64,000 nt of DNA from Trichomonas vaginalis G3 (GCF_026262505.1 NC_067205.1:1-64000); one strand, 5' to 3'; counted from the stretch's first letter, positions 1 to 12,547 are shown. Numbers and translations: made by a program. Notes: a model not told the origin generated them from the sequence alone.

Positions 1-960
1 GCTACTGTTTTCGAAATAAAAAGAGTAAAAACAAATTTTTATAACTAAAATTTACTTCAAAAATACAAAAGTAATTGTGACAGCTAGAAATTAGGCTTAC
101 TTTTAGCAAAGCCTATTCAATAAGCCCTTTAACGATTTTTTGACTACTTTTTTTTTCCGGAAATAAAAGTAAAAAAACAAATTTGATAATACTAAATTTA
201 CTTCAAAATAACAAAAAAGTATTTTTGACAGCTAAAAATAGTTTACCTTTTGAGCAAAGGCCCTGATCAAATAACCTGTATTACGATTATTGCTACTTTT
301 TCGAAATTATAAAGTAAAAAACAAAATTTTAATACTAATTACTTCAAAATACAAAAAGTAATCTTTGACAAGCTTAAAATAGTTACTTTAAGCAAGGGGC
401 CTATCAATACCTTTATCGATTTATTGGTAAATTTTCGAAATAAAGTAAAAAACAAATCTTATACTAATTTATATCTTCGAAAATACAAAAGTATTTGAAA
501 GCTAAAATTAGTTACTTTTAGCAAGCCTATTTCAATACCTTTTACGATTATTGCTAACTTTTTCGAAATAAAAGTAAAAACAAATTTATACTAATTACTT
601 TCAAAATAAAAAAGTATTTGTGACAGCTATAAATTAGTTAACTTTAGCAAAGCCTATCAATACCCTTTCACGATTATTGCTACTTTTTCGAAATAAAAGT
701 AAAAATAACAAAGTATATACTCTAATTTTACTATCAAAAATACAAAAGTATTTGTATCAGCTAAAATTAGTCTACTTTATAAGCAAGGCCTATCAATACC
801 CCTTTACGATTATTGCTATCTTTTTCGAAATAAAAGTAAAAAACAATGTTATTCTACTAATTTACTTCCAAAATAACACAAGTATTTGACAGCTAAAATT
901 ATACTTTAGCCAAGCCCTAATAAATCCTTTAGATTATGCATATCTTTTTCAAATAAATAA
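1..960. repeat. Degenerate ~120-bp AT-rich tandem repeat, ~7.5 copies
   Basis: Consecutive blocks carry the same string of landmarks in the same order (gattattgctac, ttcgaaataaaagtaaaa, gacagctaaaatta, agcaaagcctatcaatacc). The spacing between landmarks is about 118-130 bases. Copies differ mainly by scattered single-base insertions rather than substitutions, which looks more like uncorrected long-read error than evolutionary divergence. No coding capacity is seen. The array is cut by the window edge. Confidence 0.85.
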
Positions 961-2940
961 AAAAATTTATTTATCAAAAACCTTTTTTCTTAGTAAAAAA
1001 TAAACGAAAATTTACCTTAATTGAATTGATGGAAATATGCAAATTTAAAAAAATAATTAAAGGGAAGCCGGCGAGCGAAAGGCGATCGGGCTTTAGTAAT
1101 CGATAGATTTTTCGATTTTAAAGTCTTTGGCTTATCCATGAGGCTATTTATTTAAGAAGTTCCGAAATAAGTGACACCAAAAAGTGACACTTTCGAATAG
1201 GAGTAAATACCATTAAAAAAATTACAATTTAAAAATTTCACAAATAAATAAAAATAAGTAAATTTTTTTAGTCAATTAAAAATTATTCTTTCTTTTTGGA
1301 AAATACCTCCAAAAATATCTTCTCTGAAATGTTTCTTAAAAATATAAACCATGGGGAATTAAAACAAATTCATTACATTTCTAACTATAGTAATACTAAA
1401 ACAATTGCATTGAATTTCAAAGACGATCCTTTTAATGATGAGTAAAATTGGAATTTTGTATCTTCCCTCATATATTGAGACTGGAAGTTTTTCTTTCAGA
1501 TTTTGCCTAGGCTATACGGAAAAATTTAAAATGGAATTCCCCCAAATGGTCTTGGATTCTGACAAAAATTAAACTTGGTATAAAAACGTGCACTTGAAAC
1601 TTCTCTTTTCAATTTTGTTTTTTATAATCTGTCAATCGGCTCGCCGAATTCCTAAATTGATTAGGAATACAAACCCTGTTTGGAAGTTAAATTAATGTTT
1701 TTTACATACGATAAAACTAATTGAGGATGCAAAAAACTTCTTCTAAAAAAAGATTTTGGACAAAATACATCAATTCTTTGGTATATTTCTCAACGCAGCC
1801 AAACTCGTCGATATTTTATTCTTTTTAAATAAAGATTCAGACAACCGTTATTCCACAACGGTATTCATTTTGGTCTGGCAGGCGGGCTAATCCCACTGTT
1901 GTTTTAATGAAGTCCACCTGCGTGTAAAAGGTATTGATTGAAAATTCCAATTTGATCGTTAATGAATTTATCAAATTTAATGTGCTCTTTATACGTTTTT
2001 GCAGCATTACGTTCTTCTGTGCAACACGATTAATAAACAGCAAAATGTTCATAAAATTTTTCGACCTTATAATTCTAATCTCTCTGCATTCCGAATCCTG
2101 TAATCTTTGAAAAGAAGATTCTTTTTATAGTTCGCGCTACCTTACCAGTAGGCGCGCACGCAAAAGAATATTATTGCACTCCGAAAATGAATTCGTAACC
2201 TCCGTTTGAAAAATGTTTTAGTGGCCACAAGTCAGACCTGATAATTCAGGGTTTCTGGTGTGAAGTTGTTTCCAAAAATATTACTAAGCAAAAAGGAAAT
2301 AATTTTCAAAAATATGTATCTGGATATATTATAAAAAATATAACACAGGAAGGGAATAGAATTGGGAGTATAGCAAAAATTTGGTAAGCAATAACATAAA
2401 AAGGGAAACATGAATAATTAATTTTAAACGTAGAGTCTAAAGTGATAAAAATTGGTGGTTTTTTCATGAATTATTGAGAGGGCATCATGTCCTCAATTAG
2501 TCAGAGGTACAATAAAAACCAATTTGACTCATGGAAAATCAGTATTCTTCAGCCTTGAATTGTCAAACATAAATAAAGGGTCATCATCGTTCATCTTTCC
2601 GCCACCCTTGATTAAACGAAAATAGGTTTTTGTAAAGATTGAAAATGATTTAAAGATATGTTCTCGTAAAGGACCTCAATAAGATCTTTTTGTTGTAAAA
2701 TTAATATTTACAATTGATTGATATGGCAGTTTGTTTTGTCATAGTCATCGGCTGAATACAAAGTATTGATTCTTAGTATTTTCCAAGCGTTTTTGTTCAC
2801 TTCTGCTGATTTGCCATTAAGGGGACTTCCGTGATATTTTTTAGTCGAATGAACACCAAATTAATTTATAGAAATCAAGCACGGTATGAGCCACCACTGA
2901 TAGTGTTTATTTTGTAAATGTTGCTTGGGATAAGAGTCGC
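961..2940. other. Intergenic AT-rich DNA, no gene seen
   Basis: No supported gene; the only open frame of note (minus strand near 1.84-2.05 kb) has no recognisable features. Two short motifs recur elsewhere in the window: tttttatagttcgcgc at 2122-2137 (again at 20842-20857) and ctttccgccaccctt at 2595-2609 (reverse complement at 21076-21090). The block may therefore hold remnants of an old dispersed repeat. AAAGTGACAC-type motifs lie near 1170-1195. Confidence 0.5.
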
Positions 2941-2949
2941 TGCAGTTGA

Positions 2950-5900
2950 ATAAATACTATAAAACAATGATAAATATAAAAAGAAAGAGAATTCCGGAAA
3001 ACAATAATGAATATGAAAAGAAAGATAATGTCATAAAGTAATTATGAATATGAAAAGAAAGAGAATACTATAAAACCATGATGAATATAAATTGAAAGAT
3101 AAAGTAATAAAACAATGAAATTTGAAAAGAAAGAGTGTGTAATAGATAAATGATAAATATGAAAGAAAGAAAATGTCATAAATCAATGATAAATATGAAA
3201 AGAAATAAAATACTATAAAACAATGATAAATATAAAAAGAAAGAGAATTCCGGAAAACAATAATGAATATGAAAAGAAAGATAATGTCATAAAGTAATTA
3301 TGAATATGAAAAGAAAGAGAATACTATAAAACCATGATGAATATAAATTGAAAGATAAAGTAATAAAACAATGAAAAATTTGAAAAAAAAGAGTGTGTAA
3401 TAGATAAATGATAAATATGAAAAGAAAGAAAATGTCATAAATCAATGATAAATATGAAAAGAAATAAAATACTATAAAACAATGAGAAATTTGAAAAAAA
3501 AGAGAATACCAAAACAATGGTGAATATGAAAAGAAAGATAATGTCATAAAGTAATTATGAATATGAAAAGAAAGAGAATACTATAAAACCATGATGAATA
3601 TAAATTGAAAGATAAAGTAATAAAACAATGAGAAATTTGAAAAGAAAGAGTGTGTAAAGATAAATGATAAATATGAAAAGAAAGAAAATGTCATAAATCA
3701 ATGATAAATATGAAAAGAAATAAAATACTATAAAACAATGATAAATATAAAAAGAAAAGAGAATTCCGGAAAACAATAATGAATATGAAAAGAAAGATAA
3801 TGTCATAAAGTAATTATGAATATGAAAAGAAAGAGAATACTATAAAACCATGATGAATATAAATTGAAAGATAAAGTAATAAAACAATGAGAAATTTGAA
3901 AAGAAAGTTAACAATACAAAAAATGATAAATATGATAAGAAAGAAAATGTCATAAATCAATGATAAATATGAAAAGAAATAAAATACTATAAAACAATGA
4001 GAAATGAAAAAAAAAGAGAATACCATAAAACAATGGTGAATATGAAAAGAAAGATAATGTCATAAAGTAATTATGAATATGAAAAGAAAGAGAATACTAT
4101 AAAACCATGATGAATATAAATTGAAAGATAAAGTAATAAAACAATGAAAATTTGAAAAGAAAGTTAACAATACAAAAAATGATAAATATGAAAGAAAGAA
4201 TGTCATAATAAATGATAAATATGAAAAGAAATAAAATACTATAAAACAATGATAAATATAAAAAGAAAGAGAATTCCGGAAAACAATAATGAATATGAAA
4301 AGAAAGATAATGTCATAAAGTAATTATGAATATGAAAAGAAAGAGAATACTATAAAACCATGATGAATATAAATTGAAAGATAAAGTAATAAAACAATGA
4401 GAAATTTGAAAAGAAAGAGTGTGTAATAGATAAATGATAAATATGAAAAGAAAGAAAATGTCATAAATCAATGATAAATATGAAAAGAAATAAAATACTA
4501 TAAAACAATGATAAATATAAAAAGAAAGAGAATTCCGGAAAACAATAATGAATATGAAAAGAAAGATAATGTCATAAAGTAATTATGAATATGAAAAGAA
4601 AGAGAATACTATAAAACCATGATGAATATAAATTGAAAGATAAAGTAATAAAACAATGAGAAATTTGAAAAGAAAGAGTGTGTAATAGATAAATGATAAA
4701 TATGAAAAGAAAGAAAATGTCATAAATCAATGATAAATATGAAAAGAAATAAAATACTATAAAACAATGATAAATATAAAAAGAAAGAGAATTCCGGAAA
4801 ACAATAATGAATATGAAAAGAAAGAATAATGTCATAAAGTAATTATGAATATGAAAAGAAAGAGAATACTATAAAACCATGATGAATATAAATTGAAAGA
4901 TAAAGTAATAAAACAATGAGAAATTTGAAAAGAAAGAGTGTGTAATAGATAAATGATAAATATGAAAAGAAAGAAAATGTCATAAATCAATGATAAATAT
5001 GAAAAGAAATAAAATACTATAAAACAATGATAAATATAAAAAGAAAGAGAATTCCGGAAAACAATAATGAATATGAAAAGAAAGATAATGTCATAAAGTA
5101 ATTATGAATATGAAAAGAAAGAGAATACTATAAAACCATGATGAATATAAATTGAAAGATAAAGTAATAAAACAATGAGAAATTTGAAAGAAAGAAGTGT
5201 GTGTAATAGATAAATGATAAATATGAAAAGAAAGAAAATGTCATAAATCAATGATAAATATGAAAAGAAATAAAATACTATAAAACAATGATAAATATAA
5301 AAAGAAAGAGAATTCCGGAAACAATAATGAATATGAAAAGAAAGATAATGTCATAAAGTAATTATGAATATGAAAAGAAAGAGAATACTATAAAACCATG
5401 ATGAATATAAATTGAAAGATAAAGTAATAAAACAATGAAAAATTTGAAAAAAAAGAGTGTGTAATAGATAAATGATAAATATGAAAAGAAAGAAAATGTT
5501 CATAAATCAATGATAAATATGAAAAGAAATAAAATACTATAAAAACAATGAGAAATTGAAAAAAAGAGAATACCATAAACAATGGTGAATATGAAAGAAG
5601 ATAATGTCATAAAGTAATTATGAATATGAAAAGAAGAGAATACTATAAAACCATGATGAATATAAATTGAAAGATAAAGTAATAAAACAATGAGAAATTT
5701 GAAAGAAAAAATGATGAACAAGATAATATAATATGATAAGAAAGAAAATGTCATAAATCAATGATAAATATGAAAAGAAATAAAATACTATAAAACAATG
5801 ATAAATATAAAAAGAAAGAGAATTCCGGAAAACAATAATGAATATGAAAAGAAAGATAATGTCATAAAGTAATTATGAATATGAAAAGAAAGAGAACTAT

Positions 5901-7700
5901 AAAACCATGATGAATATAAATTGAAAGATAAAGTAATAAAACAATGAAAAATTTGAAAAAAAAGAGTGTGTAATAGATAAATGATAAATATGAAAAGAAA
6001 GAAAATGTCATAAATCAATGATAAATATGAAAAGAAATAAAATACTATAAAACAATGAGAAATTTGAAAAAAAAGAGAATACCATAAACCAATGGTGAAT
6101 ATGAAAAGAAAGATAATGTCATAAAGTAATTATGAATATGAAAAGAAAGAGAATACTATAAAACCATGATGAATATAAATTGAAAGATAAAGTAATAAAA
6201 CAATGAGAAATTTGAAAAAAAAAGAGTGTGTAATAGATAAATGATAAATATGAAAAGAAAGAAAATGTCATAAATCAATGATAAATATGAAAAGAAATAA
6301 AATACTATAAAACAATGATAAATATAAAAAGAAAGAGAATTCCGGAAAACAATAATGAATATGAAAGAAAGATAATGTCATAAAGTAATTATGAATATGA
6401 AAAGAAAGAGAATACTATAAAACCATGATGAATATAAATTGAAAGATAAAGTAATAAAACAATGAGAAATTTGAAAAGAAAGAGTGTGTAATAGATAAAT
6501 GATAAATATGAAAGAAAGAAAATGTCATAAATCAATGATAAATATGAAAAGAAATAAAATACTATAAAACAATGATAAATATAAAAAGAAAGAGAATTCC
6601 GGAAAACAATAATGAATATGAAAAGAAAGATAATGTCATAAAGTAATTATGAATATGAAAAGAAAGAGAATACTATAAAACCATGATGAATATAAATTGA
6701 AAGATAAAGTAATAAAACAATGAGAAATTTGAAAAAAAAGAGTGTGTAATAGATAAATGATAAATATGAAAAGAAAGAAAATGTCATAAATCAATGATAA
6801 ATATGAAAAGAAATAAAATACTATAAAACAATGATAAATATAAAAAGAAAGAGAATTCCGGAAAACAATAATGAATATGAAAAGAAAGATAATGTCATAA
6901 AGTAATTATGAATATGAAAAGAAAGAGAATACTATAAAACCATGATGAATATAAATTGAAAGATAAAGTAATAAAACAATGAAAAATTTGAAAAAAAAGA
7001 GTGTGTAATAGATAAATGATAAATATGAAAAGAAAGAAAATGTCATAAATCAATGATAAATATGAAAAGAAATAAAATACTATAAAACAATGATAAATAT
7101 AAAAAGAAAGAGAATTCCGGAAAACAATAATGAATATGAAAAGAAAGATAATGTCATAAAGTAATTATGAATATGAAAAGAAAGAGAATACTATAAAACC
7201 ATGATGAATATAAATTGAAAGATAAAGTAATAAAACAATGAGAAATTTGAAAAGAAAGAGTGTGTAATAGATAAATGATAAATATGAAAAGAAAGAAAAT
7301 GTCATAAATCAATGATAAATATGAAAAGAAATAAAATACTATAAAACAATGATAAATATAAAAAGAAAGAGAATTCCGGAAAACAATAATGAATATGAAA
7401 AGAAAGATAATGTCATAAAGTAATTATGAATATGAAAAGAAAGAGAATACTATAAAACCATGATGAATATAAATTGAAAGATAAAGTAATAAAACAATGA
7501 AAAATTTGAAAAAAAAGAGTGTGTAATAGATAAATGATAAATATGAAAAGAAAGAAAATGTCATAGATCAATGATAAATATGAAAAGAAAGAAAATGTCA
7601 TAGATCAATGATAAATATGAAAAGAAAGAGAATACAATAAAATAATGAATAACATGAAAAGTAAGAGAATATCATAAAGCAATGACAAATATGAAGAGAA
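2950..7700. repeat. 37-bp satellite with 259-bp (7 x 37) higher-order repeat
   Basis: The monomer is about 37 bp and typically reads atgataaatatgaaaagaaa followed by a variable middle and ataaaaca. Seven diverged monomers form a higher-order unit. The diagnostic monomer with gaattccgg recurs at about 259-base intervals, for example near 4271, 4530, 4789, 5050, 5309, 6594, 6853, 7111 and 7370. Some units replace it with a gagaataccataaaacaatgg monomer. About 18 higher-order units are present. Long minus-strand frames rich in Phe/Ile/Ser are by-products of the repeat and are not genes. Confidence 0.93.
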
Positions 7701-8744
7701 AGAGAATAATTTTCATGTCAACATCAGCGCCATGTTCAACAAAGAATTTGACAATTTCGATTGAATTTGTTTTGATTGCAATAGAAAGTGGAGTATCACT
7801 AAGATCAAAGGAATTTTATAAAGCAATGATAAATATGATAAGAAAGAGAATGCCATAAAGCAATGATAAATATGATAAGAAAGAGAATGTCATAAACCAA
7901 TTGTGAATATGAAAAGAAAGAAAATATAATAAGGTTTGTTGATGTCAGCCCCATTAGAAAGTAAATACGAAATAACTTTAAAGTTTCCAAAATACATGCA
8001 TTCTCTTATTGAATCAGGATTTTGTCCGAAGTTTGATTTAAGATACTCAGCAATTTCATAGTGTTGATAACCCAATGCTGTATTAATCATTTTATTAAAT
8101 GATTCACCTTCTTCTACCATTTGCATAAATATGTTTTTATTTCCTCCTTTAACAGCATATTCTTCAGAGTGTTTAGTGTATTTAGCTCCTAAATTTTTCA
8201 TGTAATTGAAGCATAATTCTGATCCGTATTTAATTGCACAATCAAGTGGTTTGATTTCATCATCTACTTTCGTGTTAATTTTAAGATTTGGGAATTTACT
8301 TTTAAGGTCATCAACTAAATCCCATGCAATATAGTATAAGGGAGACTCTTTTGAATATAAATTGAGAATTGCTTCTTCTGTCATTTTAGGCTTAAATTTT
8401 TCAAAATTGAAACCTTTATAATGTAGAAGCGTTGCTAATTTAATATTATTCGGCTTGATGACGCATGAGAATTCGTTAGATATCTTTTGATAGAATTCTG
8501 AAAATAAATTAATGTCTTTTTCACGAATTTCCGAAAAAGCGCTAATCAAGTAAATTGCCATATTGATGGATATTTTGTTAGTTTTAATTAAATCTATAAT
8601 TTCTGCTGATGATGTTAAAATATTATTTGAATTGACTTCCGAAATAATTTTTGAAGCTTGGCTAGGGTATTTGAAGGGTTCAATTGGCTTAAGGCTGCTA
8701 AAATTGCATTCGCCTTCATTTACTGGTTGCTTTGTACTTGACAT
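7697..8744 (-). pseudogene. Ankyrin-repeat protein (DUF3447 type) broken by satellite monomers
   Basis: The uninterrupted part runs from ATG at 8744 to about 7940 (roughly 270 residues). The N-terminal helical region and degenerate ankyrin repeats match the DUF3447 ankyrin proteins expanded in trichomonads, ending at a canonical GADINKP turn. Right there the frame runs into about three 37-bp monomers (7817-7938) and stops. Beyond them, 7708-7815 reads as a further in-register ankyrin repeat (DTPLSIAI ... VEHGADVDMK), which then runs into the main satellite. The 3' end of the gene is missing. Such proteins are presumed protein-binding scaffolds; the target is unknown. An AAAAGTGTCAC motif lies just upstream of the start. 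Pseudogene is the likely reading; a truncated ~284-residue product is possible. Confidence 0.75.
7817..7938. repeat. Short satellite insertion inside the ankyrin gene
   Basis: About three 37-bp monomers (ataaagcaatgataaatatg / ataagaaagagaatg type) separate two pieces of the ankyrin gene. They match monomers of the large array at 2950-7700 but use the gataagaaagagaat variant. They interrupt exactly at the turn between two ankyrin repeats. Confidence 0.8.
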
Positions 8745-8821
8745 GCTTTGTAATTTTTTTTGGTCGTGACACTTTTAGGGACAAAATCAAGTGTTTCTAC
8801 CAAATAATAAGAGAAAAGGGT

Positions 8822-8831
8822 AAATTTTTTT
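8822..8831 (+). repeat. Left 10-bp target-site duplication
   Basis: aaattttttt directly abuts the left end of the palindromic element; the same 10 bases in the same orientation follow its right end at 11263-11272. The sequence is low-complexity, so chance cannot be excluded, but both copies sit exactly at the inverted-repeat boundary. Confidence 0.7.
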
Positions 8832-11262
8832 GAGAGCGGTACATCTCACAAAAATTGACATTGTAAAGTTAGTCAGTTTACAATTGTAAAATGGCAAATT
8901 TGCCACTTGTTTGCCAACTACAAAAAAAGTTTGGCGCCAAATCGCAAAAGTGTCAATCTCATGGTGGACCACAGTTGGAGTCGCCGCCGACAATCCACTT
9001 GCTGGGATGCTACGCAGCCTTTGATCTGGCCAATCATAGTGCTGCTCCATCCACATCAGCAAGTGATTTCGGCAGGAGATCCCCAATCGGTCTTCCATGA
9101 GAGTTCCACAAGCCAGAAGCGCAATACCTGTGCAGTCTAACTGCTAGGATATAGTAGCTAGGCTGTGTAGGTATTGCGCTTCTAAGGATATTAGTTATCC
9201 GTTATTGCCCTCATTCATTTACACTACCGCCCCCTGGTCCCCAAAGGGCCAAGGATTCTGTAATTACTCGAGCAGGGCAAAGTTCTTCCGAGATCTCTCA
9301 TTCCATCGAAAGATCTCGGAAGAACTTTGCCTTAAACTACTCAATTACTGTTCCCTGGTTTTCAAAGAGCCAGGGATTCTGTAGTTGATCTAATAAGGCA
9401 GAGTTTTTTCCGAAGTCTCTCATTTGATGAGAGGCCTCGGAAGAACTCTGCCTTAAGATAGCGTACTTGTGATCTCTAACAATTTGTGTGTCGGAGAATG
9501 TAAATTTATTCGACTAGGACAGAGTTTTTCCGAAGTCTCTCATTGATGAGAGGCCTCGGAAAAACTCTGCCCTAGTGTAATGTAGTTGTGGTACTTGGCC
9601 CACAAAAAGCGAGAGAACATGTCTGTAATTCGTTTATGCTGAAGTTATCTGGATGTCTCTCAAATGAGAGAGGAAATCCAGATAACTTCAGCATAAGTTA
9701 ATGCATATGTGGTTCTCTGGCTCTTTGTCGGCCAGAGAACGAATAAAAAGTTTAATGGGTGAGTAGGCTCGATGGATGCCTACTCATTGCAAATATACGT
9801 TATTTTTTTCCTATGAGAAAATAGTTTTCCAGTTTTATAATACCATATGTTTTATTTCTTCATATATAACCTATTCCAAAGGAGAAAAAGAGATTTTCCG
9901 AAATTCATAATTTCAAATTTGCGTAAAACTCAAAATTAAGTGAACATAATAAAAGAACACATAAAATAAATCAGATTCACCATATTTAAGTTTCACAAAA
10001 ATTTCCAAAAAAATCACGTTTCGAAAATTTCGAAATCAAAAAGTACATTTTTCGCGGAGAAAAAAAGAAAAACAATTTTTTTTTGGAATTTTGGTGAGAT
10101 AGAATCTTCTTTATCTCCTCATGTAGTGAATATTTTCGCGTTCTGATGGCGGAAAACGCAGTTTTTGAATGCGGAGATTCCGAAACACACGGAAAAATTA
10201 GGGTTTAATAAGAAAATTAGATTATATATGAAGAAATAAAACATATGGTATTATAAAACTGGAAAACTATTTTCTCATAGGAAAAAAATAACGTATATTT
10301 GCAATGAGTAGGCATCCATCGAGCCTACTCACCCATTAAACTTTTTATTCGTTCTCTGGCCGACAAAGAGCCAGAGAACCACATATGCATTAACTTATGC
10401 TGAAGTTATCTGGATTTCCTCTCTCATTTGAGAGACATCCAGATAACTTCAGCATAAACGAATTACAGACATGTTCTCTCGCTTTTTGTGGGCCAAGTAC
10501 CACAACTACATTACACTAGGGCAGAGTTTTTCCGAGGCCTCTCATCAAATGAGAGACTTCGGAAAAACTCTGTCCTAGTCGAATAAATTTACATTCTCCG
10601 ACACACAAATTGTTAGAGATCACAAGTACGCTATCTTAAGGCAGAGTTCTTCCGAGGCCTCTCATCAAATGAGAGACTTCGGAAAAAACTCTGCCTTATT
10701 AGATCAACTACAGAATCCCTGGCTCTTTGAAAACCAGGGAACAGTAATTGAGTAGTTTAAGGCAAAGTTCTTCCGAGATCTTTCGATGGAATGAGAGATC
10801 TCGGAAGAACTTTGCCCTGCTCGAGTAATTACAGAATCCTTGGCCCTTTGGGGACCAGGGGGCGGTAGTGTAAATGAATGAGGGCAATAACGGATAACTA
10901 ATATCCTTAGAAGCGCAATACCTACACAGCCTAGCTACTATATCCTAGCAGTTAGACTGCACAGGTATTGCGCTTCTGGCTTGTGGAACTCTCATGGAAG
11001 ACCGATTGGGGATCTCCTGCCGAAATCACTTGCTGATGTGGATGGAGCAGCACTATGATTGGCCAGATCAAAGGCTGCGTAGCATCCCAGCAAGTGGATT
11101 GTCGGCGGCGACTCCAACTGTGGTCCACCATGAGATTATGACACTTTTGCGATTTGGCGCCAAACTTTTTTTGTAGTTGGCAAACAAGTGGCAAATTTGC
11201 CATTTTACAATTGTAAACTGACTAACTTTACAATGTCAATTTTTGTGAGATGTACCGCTCTC
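8832..11262. mobile_element. Giant palindromic hairpin-train element (foldback/MULE-like, non-autonomous)
   Basis: The element begins GAGAGCGGTACATCTCAC and ends with its reverse complement. The two arms, 8832-9869 and 10223-11262 (~1.04 kb each), are near-identical inverted copies differing by a few small indels; a unique AT-rich centre of ~350 bases (9870-10222) has no gene. Each arm is a train of different hairpins. Examples in the left arm are 9115-9183, 9276-9331 (21-bp perfect stem), 9392-9453, 9512-9576, 9638-9697 (20-bp perfect stem with an inner ctctca/tgagag stem), 9712-9741 and 9761-9787. Long terminal inverted repeats starting GAGA plus a 10-bp target duplication fit Mutator-like or foldback elements, which are known from trichomonads. 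No transposase is present. Open frames on both arms merely read through the palindrome. Confidence 0.82.
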
Positions 11263-11272
11263 AAATTTTTTT
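11263..11272 (+). repeat. Right 10-bp target-site duplication
   Basis: aaattttttt, the direct copy of 8822-8831, immediately follows the right terminal ...CCGCTCTC of the palindromic element. Confidence 0.7.
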
Positions 11273-11419
11273 ATTGAAAAATAATGAGTTATCGTTTGAC
11301 AATGGTAACTTGAAAATTAACCAACATAATGAGTATCACGTAAATATCAATTTTATTACTATACGTAAAATTCTCATCTCAATTTTAATGAAACAATTTT
11401 TTTTCATCCCCTGAGCACA

Positions 11420-12030
11420 CTAGTATCTGTCTGTTTCTAAACAGAGTTCAGTAAACTTGTTGGTGTCTTCTTTCTTGGAGATCTGAGCTAAAGCCTTGAC
11501 TTCGTAGTTGTAGATTTCTTTGTCATGCTTGCAGATCATAGAAGCATGGTGTGCATAAGCAGCCATACCTTTGAGACCGCAAAGGATCATTTCGCGAAGA
11601 GAAACAGCATATGGGTTTGGATGTGAGTGAACACCGAGTGGAGCTGTGATCTGTTACTTAGCAAGCTTATTCATAATTTCGTGGGCGTAGTTTAATTGCT
11701 TTGTAAGAGCATTATCATCAACAATTGTTAGCGTTGATGATTGTCATGAAGAGTGTCTTGTTGATTTAAAGACCAACTTCTTTGGAAAACAACGCCATCC
11801 TTAAGTGCATGTGTAATTTCCTTGCAAACTTGAATCATTTCATCTTCAATGTTAGCTGCAGAGGGGAATTTGACCATAAACACACTTTCTTTTGCAGTGA
11901 GCATTGTCGTTTGTTTCTTGGTACTGGAAACAGAACATCTTTTCGCCTGGGCAAAGATAGGACTTGGCACATATGCAGAAGAGGGCCATTTGTTGAGATC
12001 CGAGTGTAGATGCTGAGGCATATAATACAT
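11420..12030 (-). pseudogene. Hybrid cluster protein (hydroxylamine reductase) pseudogene, N-terminal third
   Basis: On the minus strand, after a short N-terminal extension, the frame switches at 11938 to MFCFQYQET..., the signature N-terminus of hybrid cluster protein (prismane). In the family this is a Cys-rich Fe-S motif (MFCxQCQET); here the second Cys is Tyr. Further in, across two more frame changes and an in-frame TAA, come recognisable blocks: ANIEDEMIQVCKEITHALKD, then SLREMILCGLKGMAAYAHHA and a KEIYNYEVKALAQI block. Only about 170 of the usual ~550 residues remain, ending at TAG 11420-11422. Hybrid cluster proteins are known in Trichomonas and Entamoeba and act in hydroxylamine/NO metabolism. 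This copy has at least three frameshifts, one stop and no C-terminus, and lies next to the palindromic element. Confidence 0.8.
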
Positions 12031-12059
12031 ATTGGAAAATTATTTTTTCATCCATATTA

Positions 12060-12546
12060 TTACTTCATATTTTATAATATTTGTAAATTTTGTATGTATA
12101 TTGAGCAAACAGTGAAAGAAAGGAATGCTATTTGGTATTCAAAAAGAGAGGAAATCTCAGTAAAGACAAAATTTAGGTGAGTAATCAGTAAAAAGTATTT
12201 CTATTGTACCCATATTATCACTAGCAAAGCCAAATTTATCAATTTCATAATTTGTTTCAATTTCGATGACATTTTTTTGAATGTTTTTTTGTTTCTGCCT
12301 TATATTTCAATTCCTAACTTTTTCCTTTTGATTAATTTGTTTCATTCAATCTCTTATTAAAAAAAATTTTTTTTTGAGAACTTGTGTAAAAAAAAATCTC
12401 AGCAGGCAATTTTTTATAAAAGGATTTTGTGAAATTATTTCCAAATTCATAAATTGATGAAAAAAAGCATCCGATGACGAAGGAAGAATTCTGATGACAA
12501 AATAACGTTCTTTATTATGTAACGATAGCATATAAAGTTTACATTT
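12060..12546. other. Intergenic, nothing recognised
   Basis: AT-rich spacer between the hybrid-cluster pseudogene and the B56 gene, with long homopolymers around 12360-12400. It presumably carries the B56 promoter at its right end (TTTTTTCA directly before the start codon). No gene or repeat recognised. Confidence 0.4.
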
Positions 12547-12547
12547 T

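Noticed and set aside
3287..7601. Series of minus-strand Phe/Ile/Ser-rich frames of 60-90 residues
   Set aside because: They repeat with the 37-bp/259-bp satellite, share no start context or domain, and are by-products of the repeat.
8787..9140. Apparent protein genes at the palindrome ends (MEDRLGISCRNH... and MANLPLVCQL...)
   Set aside because: They lie in the terminal arms, appear in both orientations because of the palindrome, overlap each other on opposite strands and match no family I recognise.
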